DNA from: Nocardia grenadensis NBRC 108939
Lineage (GTDB): Bacteria; Actinomycetota; Actinomycetes; Mycobacteriales; Mycobacteriaceae
NCBI RefSeq assembly: GCF_001613445.1
Contig: NZ_BDCJ01000003.1
Span: forward strand, 186,001 to 250,000
Direction of reading: 5' to 3'
DNA length: 64,000 nucleotides
The notes below the pieces were generated by a model. The model did not search any database. It was not told the DNA's origin and worked only from the letters and a program-made list of their open reading frames with translations. A program made the position numbers and the translations under genes. This document shows, in pieces, positions 1-12,000 of the stretch (position 1 is its first letter; the number at the start of each line of letters is the position of its first letter).

Positions 1-3000
1 CGAGGGCGGCCGCGTCGATATCGCGCACCTCCGCGAGCAGTGCGCGGAACGACCGGTCCTCGTCGATCCGGGTGCGCAGCACCACGGTGTTGACGAACAT
101 GCCGACCAGGTCGTCGAGCGCCTCGTGGCCCCGGCCCGCGACCGGCGTACCGACCGAGATATCGTCGGTGTGCGCCGTCCGGGCGAGCAGGATCGCCAGC
201 GCCGCGTGCAGTACCACGAAGGTCGTCACGCCCTCCGCCCGCGCCAATCGCACGATGGCGTCGTGCAGCCGCGGCGGGATACCGAAGCGCACGCTGCCAC
301 CGGCCGTGGTGATCGTGGCCGGGCGCGGGCGGTCGGTCGGCAGATTCAGCAGTTCCGGGCTGTCGCCGAGCACGCCCGTCCAGTAGGCGATCTGCCGGGA
401 GATCAGTGAATCGGGGTCGTTCTCGGCGCCCAGGCGCTCGCGCTGCCACAGCGCGTAGTCGCCGTACTGGACCGCTATCGGTTCCCACTGCGGCGGCTGC
501 CGGCGCGTCCGGGCCGTATAAGCGGTGAACACGTCCCGGGCCAGCACCGGCATCGAGGCACCGTCGGCGGCGATATGGTGCGCGACCAGGACCAGTGCGT
601 ATTCCCCGGCCGCGGTGCGGTACAACCCGGCCCGGACGGGCACCGAAACCGCGACATCGAAGCCGGTTTCGGCGATCCGCCGGATCCGGTCGGCCAGTTC
701 GCTGTCGTCGGCGACCGATTCGGCCTCCGGCAGCAGCGCGGACCCGGCGGCCGGGGTATCCAGGACGACCTGGCACGGTTCGCCGTCCACCAGGGGGTAG
801 ATCGTCCGCAACGGCTCGTGTCGCAGGGTCACGTCCCGGAAAGCGGCCCGCAGCGCGGCGAGATCGAGCGTACCGCCGAGCCGGGCCGCGAAACAGATGT
901 TGTACGCGGCGGACCCGGTGTCGTACTGGTTGAGGAACCACATCCGGCGCTGCGCCGCCGCCAGCGGGACGGCGTCCGGGCGCTCGCGCGCCGTGAGCGG
1001 GAGGGCGGTGCCGCGGGTGCGGGTGGTGAGCCGTTGCGCCAGGCCGGCGATCGTCGGCTCGTCGAAGATATCGCGGATACCGACCTCGACACCCAGTGCC
1101 GCTTCGGCACGGGCGGCGATCCGCGCGGCCGACAGTGAGTCGACACCGATCTCGAACAGATCCGCTGTCACGCTCACCTGCTCGGTTCCGGTCAGGCCGG
1201 CGACGATACGCGCCAGCGCGGTTTCCCGCTCGGTACGCGGGGCCACGTATTCGGCCCGGTCCTCGAATACCGGCCGGGGCAGCGCCGCCCGGTCCACCTT
1301 GCCGTTGGCGGTGAGCGGGATCGCCGCCAGGATCTGTACGGCGGCCGGCACCAGGTAGGCCGGCAGCGTCCGCGCGAGCCGGTCGCGCAGCTCGCGGCCC
1401 GTGGGCTCGGCGCCGGGGACGAGCGTCACGTAGCCGGCGATCCGGTCCGTCGTGGCGACGACGACCGCCCGGGCGACTTCCGGCAGCGCGCACAGCGCGG
1501 CCTCGATCTCGCCGGGTTCCACCCGCTGCCCGCGCACCTTCACCTGGAAATCGCCGCGCCCCGCGAACTCCAGATCACCGGACCTCGTCCAGCGGACCAG
1601 GTCGCCGGTGCGGTACAGCCGCTCCCCCGAGGCGCCGAATGGGTGCGCGACGAACGCGGCGCAGGTGAGGCCGGGGCGGCCGTGGTACCCGCGGGCCGTC
1701 TGCACACCCGAGACGTAGAGTTCGCCGGTCACGCCGAATGGAACAGGTCGCAGCCGGGAATCCAGGACGTACCCGCGCATACCGGCGACCGGCCGCCCGA
1801 TCGGGACGGTCGCGCGGGGGCTATCCCCGGGCACGCACGGATGGCTGGTGACGACCTCGGCCTCGGCCGGCCCGTACCAGTTCACGACCTCGGCATTGCC
1901 GAATACGCGCGCAGACTCGTCGACGGTGCGCTGGGCCAGTGCTTCACCGGCGACGAACACCCGGCGGACCGACGGCAAGGGCGCCGCGGTGGTGTCGAGC
2001 AGGACATCGAGCATCGACGGAACGAAATGCGCTGTGCTGATCCCGTATTCGGCGATGATCTTCGCCAGGTAGGCCGGGTCGCGGTGGCCGTCCGGAGCGG
2101 CGATCACGAGCTGCGCGCCGGTCTGCAACGGCCAGAACAGTTCCCACACCGCGATATCGAAGGTGATCGGTGTCTTGTACAGGACCACATCGGATCCGTC
2201 GTGCGGCCACTGCCGCTGCGCCCAGGCCAGCTGCGCCACGGTCGCGGCGTGGGTCAGGGCGACCCCCTTCGGGAGGCCGGTGGAACCGGAGGTGAACAGC
2301 ACATAGGCCGCGTTGTCCGGGCGCAGCGGCGCCCGGCGGTCCGCGTCGGTGAGCGGGGTGTCGCCGTAGCCGGACAGGTCGGTCCGGTCGATCACCTCGG
2401 TGGCGTACTCCGCCGGCAGCTCCGCTGCGTCCGCGGAGGTGGTCACCACCAGGACGGGCCGGGCCGCGGCGAGCACACGGCCGATCCGCGCGGCCGGATG
2501 GTCCGGGTCGATCGGGAGGAACGCGGCCCCGGTCTTGAGCACCGCGTAGAGCGCGGTGACGAGGTCGACCGACCGGCGGACCGCTACGGCCACAACGGCT
2601 TCCGGGGCGGCGCCGCGGTCGGTCAGCCGGCGGGCGAGCCGGTTCACCCGGCGGTCGAAATCCCGGTAGGTCGATACGGCACCGGCCGGATCGCGCAGCG
2701 CCGGCGCGGCCGGGGTGCGGGCCACCTGGTCGTCGAAGAGATCGACCAGGGTCCGGCCGGCGACGACGGGCCCGCCGGTGGCGTTCCACCGGTGCAGCAG
2801 CACGGTCCGATCGGCCTCGTCGAGCAGGTCGATATCGCCGACCGCCAGGAGCGGATCGGCCGCCGCTGCTTCGAGCACGCGGACGAACTGGGCGGCGAAC
2901 CGCGCGGCGGTGTCCGCGTCGAACAGGTCGGTGGCGTAGGTGAGGCGCAGCGTCATACCGACCGGCTCGTGGTGGGGGCCGTGGCCCTCCGACATCATCA

Positions 3001-6000
3001 GCAGCAGATCGTAGATCGCGGCCTCGTCGCCGGGATCGAGATCGTCCACGGTGAGATCCGGCAGTTCGACATGGGCCCGGTCCATGTTCTGATAGGCGAG
3101 CATCACCTGGAACAGCGGCGTATGCGCGTCCGAACGCACCGGATTCAACGCTTCCACCAGCTGCTCGAACGGCACGGTAGCGTGGTCGTAGGCCTCGATA
3201 TCGGCCCGCCGAACCTCTTCCAGGAGCTCCCGGAAGCTCCGGTCCGGCGTGACCCGGGTCCGCATCACCAGGGTGTTGACGAACATACCCACCAGACCGT
3301 CGAGCGCGCGGTGACCGCGGCCCGCGTGCGGCACTCCGAGGGTGATGTCGTCGCCACCGGAGAGCCGGGCCAGCAGGACCGCCAGCGCCGTATGCGCCAC
3401 CATGAACGTCGTGGCGCCGCTGCGGCGCGCCAGCGTCTGCACCCGCCGGTGCAGGTCACCGGGGATCGTGACCTGCACGAACGCGCCGCGCTGGGTTCGG
3501 CGCGGCGGCCGCGGCCGATCGGTCGGCAGATCCAGGACATCGGGGATTCCGGCGAGCCGGGTGCGCCAGTAGGCGATCTCACGTGCACCGCGCGACCGTG
3601 GATCGTCCGGCGCTCCGAGCACCTCACGCTGCCAGAGCGCGAAATCGGCGAACTGGACCGGCAGCGGCGCCCACTCCGGCCGGCCGCCCAGGGAACGCGC
3701 CCGGTAGGCGGTCATCAGATCGGCGGCCAGCGGGGCCACCGAGAAACCGTCACAGCTGATGTGATGCGCGGACAGCGCGAGCACCCATACCGATTCGGAG
3801 AGCTGGAAGAGCGCGACCCGCAGGGGCACAGCCGCGGCCACATCGAAGGTACGGCCGAAGAACTCCGCCAGCCGCCGCGGCAGTTCGCATGCGGCGATCG
3901 GTTCCGGGACGAGATCCCCCGGCGCGGCGGCCTCCTCGACCGGGAGCACCACCTGGGCCGGAACACCATCCACGGCCGGGTAGACGGTCCGCAGACTCTC
4001 GTGCCGCTCGACCACATCGCCGACGGCCGCCGTGAGCGCCCCGACATCGAGGACCCCGTCGAGCCGGATCGCCAGCGGGACGATATATCCGGCGGCCGCC
4101 GGATCGAATTGGTTGAGGAACCACATCCGGGTCTGCGCCGGCGAGAGCGGTACCCGCTCCGGGCGCGGACGGGGCGCGGGCGCCGGGAGGCCGGGTACCT
4201 CGCGCAACCGGGTGATGCGCGCGGCGAGGTCGGCAACGGTGGGCGCCTCGAAGATCACCCGGACCGCGACGGTGACCTCGAGGATATCGCCGATCCGGCT
4301 CAGCGCCCGCGTCGCGAGCAGCGAATTACCGCCCAGTTCGAAGAAATCGTCCAGGGCGCCGATCTCCGGCAGAGCGAGCAACTCGCCGAAGACATCCGCC
4401 ACCGTCCGCTCGACCAGGCCGCGCGGCTCCCGGAACTCGGCCGCGCGCAGGGCCGGGTCCGGGGCCGGCAGCGCCCGATGGTCGACCTTGCCGTTCGCGG
4501 TGAGCGGGATCGAATCGATCCGGATCACGGTGGCCGGAACCATATAGGCGGGCAGCCGTTCCCGCAGCGACGCGCGGATCTCCTGGGTGTCACAGGACGG
4601 TGGCGCGACCACATGGGCGACCAGGCGCTGTTCGCCGTGCTCGATACGTACCTGTACCACCGCGGCATCCACCGCGGCGTGGGCCACCAGCGCGGCCTCG
4701 ATCTCGCCCGGTTCGATCCGCAGACCGCGCAGCTTCACCTGGGTATCGGCTCGGCCCACGTAGCACAGGCTGCCGGTGGTATCCCAGCGCACCAGGTCAC
4801 CGGTGCGATACAACCTGGCGCCGGTGCCCGAGGGGTCGGCGACGAAGGTGGCCGAGGTCAGGGCCGGCCGTTCGTGATACCCGCGGGCCAGCTGCACCCC
4901 ACCCAGGTACAGCTCGCCCGTGACACCGTCCGGGACCGGACGCAGCCGGGTGTCCAGCACCCGGACCACCACATTCGCCTCGGGTACGCCGATCGGCACG
5001 GCGGCGCCGGAGACCTCTTCGACACGGTGGGAGGTGACGCTGACCGCGGCCTCGGTCGGCCCGTACAGATTGTCGATCCGCGCGGTACCGAACTCGGTGC
5101 AGCGCCGGACGGTCTCGGCCGGCAGCGCCTCACCGATGCACAGGATGCGCCGCAGGTCCGGGAGTTCGCGGCCCTGCGCGGTGGCCAGGAACGCGGCGAG
5201 CAGCGACGGTACGAAATCGACCGTCGTGACCCGGTGTTCGGCCAGCAACCGGCCCAGCACCCTGGGGTCACGGTGCGCGTCGGCGTCCGCGACCACCAGC
5301 GCGGCACCACATGCGGCCGCGGCGAACAGTTCCCACACCGACAGGTCGAAGGTCACCGGCGTACGCCAGATCAGTACATCGGAATCGTCGAGGCCGTAGT
5401 GGTCGCGCAGCCAGCACAGCTGGTTCACCACCGCGCGGTGCGGGATGGCGACGCCCTTGGGCACACCGGTCGAGCCGGAGGTGTAGACGACGTAGGCCAG
5501 ATCGTCGGGATGCAGTGGCCGGGTGCGGTCCGCGTCGGTGATCGGTGCCGGATCGAGGGTGGCCGAGAGCGATTCCGAGATCGGCCACCGCGGCACCTCC
5601 GGCGGCAGGTCCACGTCGTCGTCCCGGGTGAGTACGGCGATCGGCCGGGCGGTCGCGCAGACCGAGCGGAGCCGGTCGACCGGGTGTTCCGGATCCAGGG
5701 GCAGATACGCAGCCCCGGCGGCGTGGATCGCGTACAGGCCGGTGAGCAGGTCGACGCAGCGGTGCATGGCGACCGCCACCACCGTACCCGGCCCCACGCC
5801 ACGGCCGATGAGAGCGCGGGCCAGCCGGTTCACCCGCTGTCCGAAGTCTGCGTAGTCCAGTCGTTCGCCGGTCGCGGCGTCGATGACAGCCGGATGCCGC
5901 GGGGTGGCGGTGACCTGGGCCGTGAACAGCTCCGCTACCGTCGCCGGGCCGGTGACGGTGCGCGGGCCGGCCGACCGCTCGGCCAGCGCCTGCCGTTCGG

Positions 6001-9000
6001 TCGCGGTCAGCAGGTCTATATCGCCGACGGGCGCGGCGGGATCGGCGAGGACCGCGCGCAACAGCGACTGGTAGCGGTCGAATATCGACCGGATCGACGA
6101 CTCGTCGAACAGGTCGGTGGCATACCCGAATTCGACCGCCATTCCGGCGGTGCCACCGCCGGTGGACAAAGTGTCGACCAGGTTCAGGTGCAGATCGTAT
6201 TTGGCCACGGCCGGATCGATCATCCGGGTCGTGACCGTGAGCCCGTCGATCCGCACGGCCGGAATCTCGATGTTCTGGAACGAGAACCCCACCTGGGTCA
6301 ACGGCGCATGTGCCGTCGATCGCGGTGGATTGAGCACCTCGACCAGCCGTTCGAACGGGATATCGGCATTCTCGAACGCGGCCAGATCCGCGGCACGGAC
6401 CCGGTCGAGAACCGCGGCGAACGAGGCACCGGGCGCGACCCGGGTCCGCAGCACCAGCGTATTGACGAACATACCGACCAGGCCGTCGAGGCCGGGTTCA
6501 CCGCGTCCGGCGATCGGTGTCCCGACGGCGATATCACCGGTCCCGGACAGCCGGGCCAGCAGGACAGCGTAGGCGGCGTGCATCACCATGAACACGGTCG
6601 TGTCGTGGCGGCGGGCCAGCGCGACCACCTCGCGATGGAGATCCGCGGACAGCGTGGTGGAGTACGTGGCGCCGCGGAAGCTCTGCCGGGCCGGGCGCGG
6701 CCGGTCGGTGGGCAGGTCGAGCACCTCGGGCAGTTCGGCGAGGGCCGAGCGCCAGTACTCGGTCTGCGCGACCGTGGGGCTGTGCGGATCGTCCTCGGTG
6801 CCGAGCAGTTCCCGTTGCCACAGCGTGTAATCGGCGTACTGCACGGGCAACGGTGCCCACTGCGGCTCGTGACCACTGCGCCGGGCCCGGTAGGCGGTCA
6901 TCAGATCCGCGGCGAGCGGGGCGAGCGACGAGCCGTCGAAGCTGATGTGGTGGACGACCAGGACCAGGGTGTGGTCGTCGGCCGCACTGCGCAGCAGCGT
7001 GATCCGGAAGGGGACCTCTCGGGTGACGTCGAAGCCGACCGCGGTCGCCGCGGCGATCCGCGCCTCGACCATGTCGGCCGCCACCGGTACCGGTTCCAGC
7101 GGCGGGCAGGCGTCCGCCACCGGCACGATCACCTGGTGGGGTCCGCTGTCGCTGTCCGGGTAGCGGGTGCGCAGCGCTTCGTGCCGGGCGAGCACATCGG
7201 CGACCGCCTTCTGTACGGTCGCCACCTCGAGGTCGCCTGACAGGCGCAGCACCAGCGGAATGTTGTACAGCGGCGACGCCGTGTCGAAACGATTGAGGAA
7301 CCACATCCGGGTCTGAGCCGGCGACAGCGGGATCCGCTCCGGACGGTGCTGCGGGACCAGTGGTGGCCGGCCGGCGGGGGCGCTCGTACGCAACCGGTCG
7401 GCCAGGGCCGCGACGGTCGGTGCGTCGAACACCGTGCGCAGTGCGATATCCACACCGAATTCGGCGCTCAACCGGCCGGCGACCCGGGTGGCCGACAGCG
7501 AGTTACCGCCCAGGTCGAAGAAGCTGTCGAACGCGCCCACACGCTCGATACCGAGTACCTCCGCGCACACCCGCGCCACGGTCTGTTCCACGCTGTCCCG
7601 CGGCGCGACGAATTCCGTGGTCGCCACACCGAACACCGGCTCGGGCAGCGCGGCGCGATCGATCTTGCCGACCGGTGAGAGCGGCAGTCGGTCGAGTACC
7701 AGTACGGATTCCGGGACCATATGCGCCGGCAGTCGCTGCGCGGTGTACGCCAGCAGTTCGGCGGTATCCACCCCATCGCCCGCGGGTACCACGTAGGCGG
7801 CCAGCCGGGCACCGTGTTCGCCGCCGACACCCACCACATGCGCGACCGATATCGCCGGGTGCGCCGCGAGGGCGGCCTCGATCTCGCCCAGTTCGATGCG
7901 CTGGCCGCGGATCTTGACCTGGAAGTCGGTGCGGCCGGCGTATTCCAGCGTCCCCTCGGTGGTCCAGCGCACCAGGTCACCGGTGCGGTACATCCGAGTA
8001 CCGGACGGCCCGAAGGGCGCGGCCACGAACGCGGCGGCCGTGGCCGCGGGCCGCCGCAGGTATCCGCGGGCCAGTTGGACACCGGAGACGAACAGCTGCC
8101 CCGTCACGCCGACCGGAACCGGCCGTAATCCCGCATCGAGGACCACGGCGTCGATCCCGCGGATCGGTCCGCCGATCGTCACCCGGTCGCCCACCGACAA
8201 GGGATCGCTGATCGCGACCATGATGGTGGTCTCGGTCGGACCGTATCCGTTGAACAATTCGCGACCGGGCGCCCACGTCGCCACCGTCTCGGCCGGGACC
8301 GCCTCACCACCGGCCACCAGCACCCGCAGGGAGTCCAGACCCGCCGGTGACATCGTCGCCAGCACACTCGGTGTCACGAACGCGTGCGAGACCTGCCGGG
8401 CACGGATGAGTTCCGCCAGTTCCGCGCCGGCGAAGACATCCGACGGTGCGACGACGAGCGCGGCACCGTTGGCATGCGCCATCAGCAGTTCCAGCACGAC
8501 CGCGTCGAACCCGGGCGCCGACAGCTGCAAGATCCGCGCGGACGGGTCCACCCGGTAGCGCTCGCGCTGTTCGGCGGCGAAGTTCGCCAGACCCTCGTGC
8601 GTCACCGCGACGCCCTTGGGCGTACCGGTCGATCCCGAGGTGTACAGCACGTACGCCGTATCGAGCACCCGGCCGCGCCGAATCCGTTCCCGGTCGGTCA
8701 CCGGTGCCGTCGATCGGGCGTCGAGCGCGGCCGCGGTGTCCGGATCGTCGAGTACCAGCTGTCCAATGGACTCGGGCAACAGTGCCCGGGTGGATTCGAC
8801 CGTCACCGCCATCCGGACCGCGGCGTCGCCGAGCATCACCGCGATCCGTTCGACCGGATTCCGCGGGTCCATCGGGACGAACGCCGCGCCGGTCGCTGCC
8901 ACCGCCCGGATACCTGCCACGAATTCCACCGAACGTCCCAGCACGAGCGCGACGTGGTCACCGGGACCCACACCACGCGCGATGAGCTCACGGGCCACCC

Positions 9001-12000
9001 GGTTCGACCACGCGTCCAGTTCGCCGTAGGTCACCGTCCGGTCGTCCGCGATCACCGCCACCGCGTCGCTGTCCGCTACCGCCAGTATCTCGGCCAGGAG
9101 TCGCGGCGCCGTCGCCGGCGCGCCCACGGCCGGGACCAGCCCGTCCCGTTCGGCGGCGGAGAGCACATCCACCGCCCCGACCCGGATGCCCGGATCCGCC
9201 ACGACCGCGTCGAGTACCCGGTTCAGCCGGGCCGCGAATTCCGCGACCGTGCGCCGGTCGAACAGATCGGTCGCGTAGTCGACGCGCAAGGCGACATCGC
9301 CACCGGCGGAGGCGTTTTCCGCCACGGTGACCACGAGGTCCACCTTCGCCGTCGCCGCCCCCGGGTCCAGGACCTCCACGGTGAGACCGGGCAGTTCCAG
9401 AGCAGGCCGGTCCATGTTCTCGAAGGCCAGATACACCTGGCACAGCGGGGCGTACGCGGCCGACCATCGGGGGTCGACCTCCTCCACGATCCGCTCGTAG
9501 GGCAGATCGCTGTTGGCGAAACCGTCCACATCGACAGCCCGCACCCGCGCCAGGAAGTCGGCGAACGATTCGCCCGGACGGACCTCGGTACGCAACGGCA
9601 CGGTATTGACGAACATCCCGATGAGCGGCTCCAGCGTGGGCTCGCCGCGGCCGGCCACGGCGGTGCCGACGGTGATGTCGCCGGAGCCCGACAGCCGGGC
9701 GAGCAGTACGGCGAGCGCGGCGTGCACGACCATGAAGGCGGTGACGTTCGCCGACCGGGCCAGCCCCTCGATCCCGCGGAATACCTCGGCCGGGATCACC
9801 GTCTCGGTGCGGTCGCCGCGCAGCGACCGCTGGGCCGGCCGGGGCCGGTCGGCGGGCAGCTCCAGTACCGGCGGCTTACCGGCCAATTGCGCTGTCCAAT
9901 AGTTCAGCCGGCGGGCTGCCGGCGACTCCGGATCCGCCTCGTCCCCGAGCAGTTCGCGATGCCAGAGGCTGTAATCGGCGTACTGCACCCGCAACGGCTG
10001 CCAGTCCGGCGTCTTGCCCTGCACCCTGGCCTCGTAGGCGGTCGCGAGATCGGCCGACAGCGGCCGCAGCGATGACCCGTCACAGCAGATGTGATGCAGG
10101 ACGACGGCCAGGACGTGCCGGCGCCGGTCGGCGGAAGCGAACAGGGCGCTGCGCAGCGGCGGCCGTACGCTCACATCGAAACCCCGCGCCGCGAGTTCCC
10201 GGATCCGGTGCGCGAGCACCTTCTCGTCCGCGGTCTCGGGACGCAGGTCCAGTCCGGCGATCACCTCCTCGGCCGGCCGGACGACCTGGGACCCCGCACC
10301 CTCGACGGCCGGGTACACGGTGCGCAGTGCCTCGTGCCGCTCCAGGACATCGGTGAGCGCGGTCCGCAGCGCCGCCACATCGAGGTGGCCGGTCAGCTGC
10401 ACCACCAGCGGGATGTTGTACGCCGCCGAATCCGGGTCGACCTGGTTGAGCAGCCACATCCGGTTCTGGGCGGGGGACAGCGGAAGCGGGTCCACCCGCG
10501 GCAGGGCGCGCAGGGCGGGCCGGGCCGGACGGTGTGCGGCCGCGATACGCGCCGCGAGTCCGGCGACGGTCGGTGCACCGAACAGGTCACGCACCGAGAC
10601 CTCGCAGCGGGTCAGTTCGCCGATCCGGACGGCGGCGCCGGTCGCGGTGAGCGAATTACCACCCAGCGCGAAGAAATCGTCCAGGACGCCGACGCGTTCG
10701 ATGCCGAGGACATCGGCGAACACGTCGGCGATGGTTTCCTCGATCACCGTGCCCGGCGCGACATAGGCCGCGGCCGAATCGAATACCGGCTCGGGCAGGG
10801 CCCGGTGATCGATCTTGCCGTTCGCGGTCAACGGCAGTTCGGGCAGCACCACGACACTCGCCGGCACCATGTACTCCGGCAGGACACCGGCCACCCGCTC
10901 GCGCAGGGCATCGCCGATACCGGCGCCCGGATCGCCCACCGGCACCACATAGGCCACCAGCCGCGCCGCCTCCGTACCGGGCCGATGGACGACCGCGACC
11001 GCTGTCGCCACCGTGCTGTCGGCCAGCAGCACATTTCGTATCTCGTCGAGTTCGATCCGGAACCCGCGCAATTGGACCTGCTGATCGGCCCGGCCGCGAT
11101 ACTCCAATTCGCCCCGATGGTTCCAGCGGGCGACATCCCCACTGCGATAGAGTCGCGCCCCCGGTGCGCCGAACGGGTCGGCCACGAAACGGGCCGCGCT
11201 CAGCGCGGGCCGGCCGAGATATCCGCGCGCGAGCTGCGCCCCCGCAACATAGATCTCACCCCAGGCCCCCAGCGGTGCCGGGCGCAACCGCTCGTCCAGT
11301 ACGTAGGTGCGCAAGCCCGGCAGGGCCGTGCCGATCGCGCTCGCGGCACCAGGCACCGCGATATCCGGGGTCAGCGGCAGGTAGGTCACGAACACGGTGG
11401 TCTCGGTGATCCCGTAGCTGTTGGCCACGACCGGCACCCGCGGATCGTGCTCGTACCAGGCGGCCAGCCCCGCCGGATCCAGACGTTCCCCGGACAGGAT
11501 CACCGACCGCAACACCAACGGCCCCTCGGCTTCCCCACCGGCCGCGTACCGCTCCCGTGCGGCCGCGAACTGCTGGAAGGCCGAAGGGGTTTGGTTGAAA
11601 ACGGTCACCTGCTCACGCGCCACCAGGCGTACGACCTCGTCGGGCGCCCGGGTGGTCGCAGTGTCCACCACGACAAGACGGCCCCCGGAGACCAGCGGTC
11701 CGAAGATCTCCCACACCGAATAGTCGAACGCGAAGGAGTGGAACAGCGTCCACACATCGCCCGGCCGGACCCCGATCTCGGCGCAGGCGTTGATCAGGTA
11801 GGACGCCACCGCGCGGTGGCCGATCGGCACGCCTTTCGGGCGACCGGTCGAGCCGGAGGTGTAGATGACGTAGGCGATATTGTCCGGCCGCAGCGGGCCG
11901 GACCGTTCGGCATCGGTGACCGGCGAACTGTCGCCGTCGAATCCGGTACGGTCGCCGAACACGATGATCCGGTGGGGATCGCCCGGAACACTCTCGCGCA